A stretch of DNA of 45,103 nucleotides. It comes from PNAI01 sp964575715. GTDB lineage: Bacteria; Pseudomonadota; Alphaproteobacteria; Rhizobiales; Xanthobacteraceae. The stretch is from assembly GCA_964575715.1 (NCBI GenBank), contig CAZNSG010000362.1:1-45103 (forward strand), in the 5' to 3' direction. The translations under genes and the position numbers were made by a program. The notes under the pieces are model-generated. The model worked only from the letters and a program-made list of their open reading frames with translations. It ran no database searches and was not told the DNA's origin. How positions within the stretch are numbered: position 1 is the first letter of the stretch; each line of letters begins with the position of its first letter. This document shows positions 39,418-45,103 of the stretch, in pieces.

Positions 39418-41781
39418 TCATTCTGCTGCCTTCTGCATTTTTACCGCTTTCCGGATTGCCGCCCATACGGTCGCTGGCGTCGCCGGCATGCTCAAATCTT
39501 CGCTGCCGATCGCGTCGGTGATGGCATTAATCACCGCCGCCGGCGCCGCGATCGCGCCCGCTTCCCCGCATCCCTTGATGCCGAGCGGGTTCGACGGACA
39601 TTTCGTCATCGTCGTATCCACCTTGAGCGACGGCAGGTGCTCCGCGCGCGGCATGGTGTAGTCCATAAGCGAGCCGTTCACCAGCTGGCCCTCCGCATTG
39701 TAAATCGCGTGTTCCAGCAGCGCTTGGCCGATTCCTTGTGCGACTCCACCGTGCACCTGGCCCTCCACGATCATCGGATTGACCACGGTGCCGAAGTCAT
39801 CGACCGCGGTCCAACCGGCGATCTCGGTGTTGCCGGTTTCCGGATCGATCTCGACCTCGCAGATGTGGCAGCCGGCCGGAAACGTGAAGTTGGTCGGGTC
39901 GTAGAACGCGCCCTCCTTCAATCCCGGCTCGAGCTGACTGCCGGCGAACTTGTGCGCGATATAGGCGTTGAGCGACACCTCTCCCCCCGCTACCGACTTG
40001 TCGGTGCCGGCGACCGTGAACTTGCCGTCCTTGAACACGATGTCGCTCTCGGCCGCTTCCATCATGTAGGCCGCGACCTTCTTGGCTTTGGCTTCCACTT
40101 TGTCGAGCGCCTTGACCACCGCCGACATGCCGACGGCGCCCGAGCGCGAGCCATAGGTGCCCATGCCGAACTGCACCTTGTCGGTGTCGCCATGCACGAT
40201 GCTCACATTGTCGATTGGAATACCGAGCCGTTCGGCGACAAGTTGCGCAAACGTCGTCTCGTGCCCCTGGCCATGGCTGTGCGTGCCGGTGAGCACCTCG
40301 ACCGAGCCGGTTGGGTTGACCCGCACCTCGGCGGATTCCCACAAACCTACGCCACAGCCGAGCGAGCCGACCGCCTGGCTCGGCGCGATTCCGCACGCCT
40401 CGATGTATGTCGAATAGCCCAGCCCGCGCAGCTTACCCGCCCGTTCGGACTCGCGCTTGCGCCTGCCGAACCCCTTGACGTCGGCAAGCTCGAGCGCCTT
40501 CTTGAGCGAGGCGTGATAGTCGCCGGCATCGTAATTCATGATCACCGGCGTCTGGTGCGGAAACGAAGTGATGAAATTCTTCTTGCGCAGCTCGGCCGGA
40601 TCGATGCCCTGTTCGCGCGCACCGACCTCGATCAGGCGCTCGACCACGAAGGTGGCTTCCGGCCGCCCCGCTCCGCGATATGCGTCCACCGGCACCGTGT
40701 TGGTATAGACCGCATCGACCTCGCAATAGATCGCTGGAATATCGTACTGGCCGGAGAGCAGCGTGGCATAGAGATAGGTCGGAACCGAAGACGAGAACGT
40801 CGACATGTAGGCGCCGAGATTGGCGATGGTCTTGACCTTGATAGCAGTGACTTTGCCGCCCTCGCCGAACGCCATTTCCGCATGGGTGACGTGATCGCGG
40901 CCGTGCGCGTCGGCAATAAACGCCTCAGAGCGATCCGAAGTCCATTTCACCGGACGCCCGACGCGCCGCGCTGCCCACAGGCACACGACCTCCTCGGGAT
41001 AAATGAAAATCTTCGAGCCGAACCCGCCGCCCACGTCGGGCGCGATCACGCGCAGCTTATGCTCGGGCGCCATGCCGACGAAGGCCGAGATGACCAGCCG
41101 CGCCACATGCGGGTTCTGCGTGGTGTTCCACAGCGTGAGGTTGCTGGTGCCCGCGTCATATTCCGCAATGGCGACACGCGGCTCCATCGCATTCGGCACC
41201 AGGCGGTTATTGACAATGTCGAGCCGCGTGACGTGCCTGGCCGATTTGATCGCCGTATCCGCCGCCTTGGCGTCGCCGAGGTGCCACTGATAGATGGTGT
41301 TCCTGGGCGCGACCTCATGGATCGCCGGTGCGCTCTGCGCCTTGGCGGGATCGGTCACCGCCGGCAGCGCATCGTATTCGACCTTGAGCTTCTCAGCCGC
41401 GTCCTTGCCCTGCGCCAACGTTTCGGCGATCACCACCGCGACCGGATCGCCAGCATAGCAGACCTTACTCGCGGCGATCGCCGGATGCGGCGCCATTTTC
41501 ATTGGCGAGCCGTCCTTGGAATGGATCATCCAGCCGCAAATGAGATTGCCGATCTTGTCTTGCGCCAGATCCGCCCCGGTGAGCACCGCGACCACGCCCG
41601 GCATGGCGGCGGCCGCCTTGGTGTCGACGCGCTTGATTTTTGCGTGCGCATGCGGCGAGCGCAGGAACACCGCGCGCGTCTCGCCGGGCCGGCTGATGTC
41701 GTCGGTGTACTGGCCGGTGCCAGTAATGAAGCGGATGTCTTCCTTGCGACGCACCGCCGCGCCGATCCCGGTCGCACTCAT
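39418..41781 (-). CDS. coxL: CoxL-like molybdopterin-binding large subunit (form II)
   Basis: A 787-residue catalytic subunit that binds the Mo-cytosine dinucleotide cofactor. GGGFGSK (251-257) is a cofactor-binding motif, and the active-site loop is AYRGAGR (367-373), which marks form II CODH-like enzymes; form I has AYxCSFR. The catalytic Glu is likely Glu740 in GCGEAGA. Form II members show low or no proven CO oxidation, so the substrate could be another small carbonyl or heteroaromatic compound. It is 33 bp after coxS. The very long open frame on the opposite strand is a coding shadow. Confidence 0.93.
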   Translation of the reverse strand: MSATGIGAAVRRKEDIRFITGTGQYTDDISRPGETRAVFLRSPHAHAKIKRVDTKAAAAMPGVVAVLTGADLAQDKIGNLICGWMIHSKDGSPMKMAPHPAIAASKVCYAGDPVAVVIAETLAQGKDAAEKLKVEYDALPAVTDPAKAQSAPAIHEVAPRNTIYQWHLGDAKAADTAIKSARHVTRLDIVNNRLVPNAMEPRVAIAEYDAGTSNLTLWNTTQNPHVARLVISAFVGMAPEHKLRVIAPDVGGGFGSKIFIYPEEVVCLWAARRVGRPVKWTSDRSEAFIADAHGRDHVTHAEMAFGEGGKVTAIKVKTIANLGAYMSTFSSSVPTYLYATLLSGQYDIPAIYCEVDAVYTNTVPVDAYRGAGRPEATFVVERLIEVGAREQGIDPAELRKKNFITSFPHQTPVIMNYDAGDYHASLKKALELADVKGFGRRKRESERAGKLRGLGYSTYIEACGIAPSQAVGSLGCGVGLWESAEVRVNPTGSVEVLTGTHSHGQGHETTFAQLVAERLGIPIDNVSIVHGDTDKVQFGMGTYGSRSGAVGMSAVVKALDKVEAKAKKVAAYMMEAAESDIVFKDGKFTVAGTDKSVAGGEVSLNAYIAHKFAGSQLEPGLKEGAFYDPTNFTFPAGCHICEVEIDPETGNTEIAGWTAVDDFGTVVNPMIVEGQVHGGVAQGIGQALLEHAIYNAEGQLVNGSLMDYTMPRAEHLPSLKVDTTMTKCPSNPLGIKGCGEAGAIAAPAAVINAITDAIGSEDLSMPATPATVWAAIRKAVKMQKAAE

Positions 41782-41814
41782 GGCGGTCCTCTCCCTGAAC
41801 TGATTGCGTTGCCG

Positions 41815-42291
41815 TCACGCATGCTTCATGGCGCGCGCGCCGGCAGCAATCGCTTTGACGATGTTGTGGTAGCCGGTGCAACGGCACAGATTGCCGTCGA
41901 GTTCATGGCGGATGGTCTTTTCGTCGAGCTCGTTGCCTTTGCGCCGGACGATATCAATCGCCGTCATCACCATGCCGGGCGTGCAGAAGCCGCATTGCAG
42001 TCCATGATTTTCGCGGAACGCTTCCTGCATGGGATGCAGCGGGCCGCTGGGCGCGGCGAGCCCCTCGATGGTGAGCACGTTGCAGCCGTCGGCCTGCAGC
42101 GCCAGTGTGGTGCAGGATTTTACCGCAATGCCGTCGAGATGAACGATACAGGCCCCGCACTGCGAGGTGTCGCAACCGACATGCGTGCCGGTCAGCCGCA
42201 TATGCTCGCGCAGGAACTGCACCAGGAGAGTGCGAGTATCGACATCGGCGGTGACGGCTTTGCCGTTCACCGTCATCGCAACGGCAGGCAT
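41815..42291 (-). CDS. coxS: CoxS-like [2Fe-2S] subunit
   Basis: A 158-residue iron-sulfur subunit with two [2Fe-2S] clusters. The ferredoxin-type cluster uses Cys40, Cys45, Cys48 and Cys60. The second uses Cys100, Cys103, Cys136 and Cys138 (CGFC and CRC). All eight ligands are present. It carries electrons from the Mo site to FAD. AGGAGG precedes the ATG. The 177-bp gap upstream has no repeat and may hold the promoter for the structural genes. Confidence 0.95.
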   Translation of the reverse strand: MPAVAMTVNGKAVTADVDTRTLLVQFLREHMRLTGTHVGCDTSQCGACIVHLDGIAVKSCTTLALQADGCNVLTIEGLAAPSGPLHPMQEAFRENHGLQCGFCTPGMVMTAIDIVRRKGNELDEKTIRHELDGNLCRCTGYHNIVKAIAAGARAMKHA

Positions 42292-42468
42292 GAACTCCTC
42301 CTCATTATTATTCTGGAAAAACAGCCCTTATTTCACGCCGGACTGGGACGCCGGCCCTTGAAACCACACGAAACGAACCGGTTTTCGCGCAATTTCGTCC
42401 TTGGAACAAGACCAAATCTGAACGACCCGCCCGTTTTCGGTCAAGAGACGAACGGCAAGGGTCGGCCG

Positions 42469-42912
42469 CTACTTCACCGCCGCTGCGAATTTGACAAAGA
42501 AATCATCGGCCAGCTTCTTGGCCACCCCGTTGATCAGGCGCTGGCCGAGTTGGGCGAGCTTGCCGCCGATCTGCGCCTCCACATTGTAGCTCAGCAGCGT
42601 GCCGCCGTCCTTCTCGGTGAGCACCACCACGGCGCCGCCCTTGGCAAAACCCGCGATCCCGCCATCGCCTTCCCCGGATATCTTATATCCGTTCGGAGGA
42701 TCCAGATCGGTAAGCCGCACCTTGCCTTTAAAGCGCGCCTTCACCGGCCCGATCTTGTTGGTGGCGACCGCCATGAATTCGGTATCCGAGAGCTTTTCCA
42801 GGGTCTCGCAGCCCGGGATGCACGCTTTGAGCACCTCCGTATCATTGAGCGCCGCCCACACTTTTTCGCGCGGGGCGGTCAGCAGCTGCTCGCCCGCCAT
42901 GGTCATCGCCAT
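42469..42912 (-). CDS. coxG: CoxG-like SRPBCC-fold protein
   Basis: A 147-residue protein of the CoxG family. The N-terminal GEQLLTAPREKVWAALND and CIPGCETLEKLSDTEF match it, as does the C-terminal VEAQIGGKLAQLGQRLINGV. CoxG is associated with CODH gene clusters and has been linked to membrane attachment of the enzyme, though the exact role is open. This protein lacks an obvious C-terminal membrane anchor. It is the first gene of the cluster. GGAG precedes the ATG. Confidence 0.88.
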   Translation of the reverse strand: MAMTMAGEQLLTAPREKVWAALNDTEVLKACIPGCETLEKLSDTEFMAVATNKIGPVKARFKGKVRLTDLDPPNGYKISGEGDGGIAGFAKGGAVVVLTEKDGGTLLSYNVEAQIGGKLAQLGQRLINGVAKKLADDFFVKFAAAVK

Positions 42913-43124
42913 CGATCATTCTCCGTTACCGTGGCCATACGCCTTCGTTCCGCGCATTAAGAAGCCAGTTCTTCGATTAAGCCTTTGCGCGGCGGCAGGT
43001 AAAGGGCAAATCCGCATGGCTCCCGCTCCATCGCCGGCACTTGGCGAAGCCCGGGCGCATCGCTAAGAATTCGCCATCCGGATTGCTCGCTACCCGTTTC
43101 GCAACCCAACCCAAGGCCCCCGCC

Positions 43125-43907
43125 ATGCCCACAGTCCAAGCCGACGGCTGCCCGATCAACTACGAGGTCGAGGGCGTGCCGAACGCCCCCGTGCTCATCC
43201 TCTCCAACTCCATCGGTACCACCCTGCGCATGTGGGACGACCAGGCGCCGGTTTTCGCCAAGCAATTTCGCCTGGTGCGCTACGACCGCCGCGGCCACGG
43301 CAAGTCCGGCGCGCCCGTAGGACCCTATACGATCGAGCGCCTCGCCCGCGATGCGCTTGCCGTCGCCGACGCCGCGGGCGCCAAGAAATTCAACTGGTGC
43401 GGACTCTCGCTCGGCGGCATGGTCGGGCAATGGCTCGGCGCCAATGCGCCCGAGCGCCTCAACAAGATGGTCATCTCCAACACCAATTTCTATTACGCCG
43501 AAAAGCAGCCCTGGAACGACCGCATCAAGCTCGTAGGTGAGAAAGGCATGGCCGCACTCGCCGATCCCATGATGGAGCGCTGGTTCACATCTGAGTTCCG
43601 CGCAAGCGCGCCGGAGAAAGTCGCGCGCGTGCGCGCCATGTTCGTGGCCACGCCGGTCGAGGGCTTTGTCGGCTGCGCCCACGCCATCCGCGAAATGGAT
43701 TTCCGCGAGTCGAACAAGCGCATCGGTGTACCCGCTCTGGTCATGGTGGGCGCGAAAGACATCGCCACCACGCCGGCCTTTGGCGAAGAGATGGTGAAAC
43801 AGATCAAGGGATCGAAGCTCGCCACTATCCCCGACGCCGCGCACATTTCCAACGTCGAGCAGCCGAGGATTTACGCCGACACGGTGCTGAGGTTTTTGAC
43901 GCAGTAA
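43125..43907 (+). CDS. pcaD: Alpha/beta hydrolase, 3-oxoadipate enol-lactonase type
   Basis: A 260-residue alpha/beta hydrolase. The nucleophile elbow is GLSLGG with Ser95. The acid is probably in VGAKDIATT and the base is His240 (DAAHISNVEQP). RYDRRGHGKS (52-61) is typical of PcaD, which hydrolyses the enol-lactone to 3-oxoadipate in the protocatechuate and catechol pathways. No other pca gene is adjacent, so the specific role is less certain than the fold. The ATG at 43125 gives the normal N terminus. It is divergent from coxG with a 212-bp gap. Confidence 0.82.
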   Translation: MPTVQADGCPINYEVEGVPNAPVLILSNSIGTTLRMWDDQAPVFAKQFRLVRYDRRGHGKSGAPVGPYTIERLARDALAVADAAGAKKFNWCGLSLGGMVGQWLGANAPERLNKMVISNTNFYYAEKQPWNDRIKLVGEKGMAALADPMMERWFTSEFRASAPEKVARVRAMFVATPVEGFVGCAHAIREMDFRESNKRIGVPALVMVGAKDIATTPAFGEEMVKQIKGSKLATIPDAAHISNVEQPRIYADTVLRFLTQ

Positions 43908-43923
43908 TTTACAGCAATCGTAG

Positions 43924-43983
43924 GGTGGGCTGAGCCATAAGCGCGTTTACGCGCGTCTTTGACGCGCTATGGCGAAGCCCACC
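43924..43983. repeat. Intergenic inverted repeat after the hydrolase
   Basis: Outer arms GGTGGGCTGAGCCATAAGCG and CGCTATGGCGAAGCCCACC. The loop carries a smaller GCGCG-TTTA-CGCGC hairpin. The remainder to 44270 holds no gene that I can support; frames before 44271 lack a ribosome site. Confidence 0.75.
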
Positions 43984-44270
43984 ATTATTACGCAGCAAAC
44001 TATTCGTAGCGACGTGGGCATGGCGCTAACGCGCCTTTGCTACGCTACGCATACTCCGCCGGCCCCGCGCGTCGGTTGATTTCATGCTCGCATCTGACGA
44101 TGCAAGAGATTTTTTGGAACAGCGCAACTTTATTGCAGCGCACTTTTGCCAGTGAACTCAACTGGCTTTGCCCTTCCTTGCTTGCGGACACAAGAATGCC
44201 ATCACCGTTCGGCATGATGGAGGCAATTGGACAACCATATCGGCTGTTCGCAACAGGGGAGCGTCTCGTA

Positions 44271-44678
44271 ATGTGTGACTATAGTTTGCAACATGTAGCA
44301 TCGCGACCTGCGAAGGTCGGGGACAAATTGATAACGTCGAACTTCAAGGGTTCGATGACTCACGGTTTTGCCGCGATCGGCCAACCCGACGTGGCGGTGT
44401 GTCTGCTGCCGGGAACGGAGATCGCATTCGAGAACGAAGTCAAGCAAGACGGCTTCTTCCGCTCGAAGACGATGACTGATCAGAAGACTGCGATCTTCCG
44501 TCAGCTCAATAAGGATCAACCGAGCACCTTCCACGACGCGCTCGAGTTTGCTGATGGACAGATCGTGTTGCTCGCGCGTCTCAAGGCGGGTGTGCAGGCG
44601 ACGGTCCTGCAGTTGCCGGTCACAACCCGCACCGCGGAGAACGTCGAAGCGCTGCAGCGCGTGGCCTTCGTCGGCTGA
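44271..44678 (+). CDS. Conserved-looking hypothetical protein
   Basis: A 135-residue soluble protein starting MCDYSLQHVASRPAKVGDKL. It has a central GFAAIGQPDVAVCLLPGTEIAFE and a C-terminal DGQIVLLARLKAGVQATVLQL. No signal or membrane segment is seen. I believe the MCDYSL start recurs in hypothetical proteins of Bradyrhizobium-like genomes, but this is from memory and the function is unknown. The ATG at 44271 is chosen because GGGGAG lies about ten bases upstream; the frame is open further upstream but has no better start. Confidence 0.75.
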   Translation: MCDYSLQHVASRPAKVGDKLITSNFKGSMTHGFAAIGQPDVAVCLLPGTEIAFENEVKQDGFFRSKTMTDQKTAIFRQLNKDQPSTFHDALEFADGQIVLLARLKAGVQATVLQLPVTTRTAENVEALQRVAFVG

Positions 44679-44716
44679 TCGCCTTGCTCGCTGTCGATTT
44701 TGCTATGCGTCTTTAG

Positions 44717-44784
44717 GTGTGGCCCGGATGGAGCGACTTGTCCGCCGTAGCTTTAGCGAAGGCGGATGTGAAATCCGGGTTCAC
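44717..44784. repeat. Intergenic inverted repeat near the right end
   Basis: Outer arms TGTGGCCCGGAT and ATCCGGGTTCACA, with an inner hairpin of TCCGCC and GGCGGA. A common type of chromosomal repeat. Confidence 0.7.
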
Positions 44785-45103
44785 ACAGTGCGCTAGACGC
44801 CAGCCTCACGCCAAGCATCGACTCGCTGCCTGTGGCGCGCTCGCCACACTCGCAAAAATATCAACGCGCGCACCGGGGAGAACTTATCCCCGCGCGTTTG
44901 GGCGCATTTATCTTCCGCGACAGTCCTGCTCGCTATGAGGGCGCTTTCATGAGGCGTTGTGAATGCGGGGCGGGATCGCGGTGGCCGCAAAGAGGGTGCA
45001 ATACGCACACCCTTTAGCGGCGGCCCAAGCCGCAACGGTCCCGGCGCGCCTACCGCGCGCCACCAGGGATCCGCTGACGGCGGCGCCCGGCGCGGTCAGA
45101 TAT
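44785..45103. other. Right-end stretch without a supported gene
   Basis: GC-rich sequence with a minus-strand open frame (44793-45035) that starts at a TTG without ribosome site and reads as an Arg/Pro-rich string. I see no convincing gene, RNA or regulatory site. A gene could begin beyond the window edge. Confidence 0.4.

Noticed and set aside
39418..41781. CoxL as a true (form I) carbon monoxide dehydrogenase
   Set aside because: The loop reads AYRGAGR and lacks the cysteine of the form I loop AYxCSFR.
39637..42960. A 1107-codon open frame on the plus strand opposite coxL, coxS and coxG
   Set aside because: It mirrors the codon pattern of the real minus-strand genes, which have complete motifs. 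It has an Arg/His-rich composition with no recognisable domain.
44793..45035. An 80-codon minus-strand frame at the right end
   Set aside because: TTG start without ribosome site, Arg/Pro-rich and no recognisable family.

Overview
The window looks like chromosomal DNA of a GC-rich alphaproteobacterium of the order Hyphomicrobiales (Rhizobiales), most likely near Bradyrhizobium, Rhodopseudomonas or Xanthobacteraceae-type genera. This is an inference from gene content: an Anbu operon, a Usg-like protein, BcsS, a CIRCE-controlled groESL operon, a form II carbon monoxide dehydrogenase-like cluster, several TctC/Bug binding proteins, and a dense set of palindromic intergenic repeats. No phage, plasmid or transposase gene is seen and there is no CRISPR array.

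Layout. 1-4100: end of a proline-rich gene, tRNA-Leu(UAA), a cupin, a small membrane protein, and a minus-strand operon of a molybdopterin-binding (CinA-N type) protein, a Tat-exported intradiol dioxygenase-like protein and xanthine/guanine phosphoribosyltransferase. 4123-8187: four-gene Anbu operon (ATP-grasp, alpha-E, transglutaminase-like, Anbu peptidase). 8342-18077: GGDEF-EAL protein, two TctC-type binding proteins (one beside a broken SDR copy), an intact SDR, a cold-shock protein, a desaturase, a cyclophilin-like protein and a NupC transporter. 18362-21983: two tandem pairs of AraC-like proteins, all four ending after the first helix-turn-helix. 22044-24749: Usg-like gene and groES-groEL behind two CIRCE-type sites. 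25105-28366: DUF488, DUF3859, an MFS transporter and BcsS. 28427-32006: TetR-HlyD-ABC-permease operon behind a perfect 28-bp palindrome. 32197-32544: ClpX-type zinc finger joined to a helix-turn-helix. 32572-42912: minus-strand cluster coxG-S-L-M-D-E, two XdhC-type genes and a MocA-type fusion. 43125-44678: 3-oxoadipate enol-lactonase-like hydrolase and a conserved hypothetical protein.

How the genes work together. The cox-like cluster holds the three subunits of a molybdenum hydroxylase (Fe-S, Mo, FAD) and a full set of maturation factors: AAA+ ATPase, VWA protein, XdhC-type proteins and a molybdopterin cytidylyltransferase. Subunit order S-L-M and the AYRGAGR loop mark it as form II, so the real substrate may not be CO. 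The Anbu operon is a known but poorly understood peptide-modification and proteolysis locus. The TetR operon looks like a self-regulated efflux system.

The most unusual feature is the intergenic DNA. A roughly 60-bp element of two hairpins joined by a short linker occurs six times, each time inside the loop of another inverted repeat. Empty and filled forms of the same host repeats can be compared within the window, and the arms carry compensating base changes. Five successive gaps of the cox maturation region are filled with such repeats, and one supplies the start codon and first residues of coxE.
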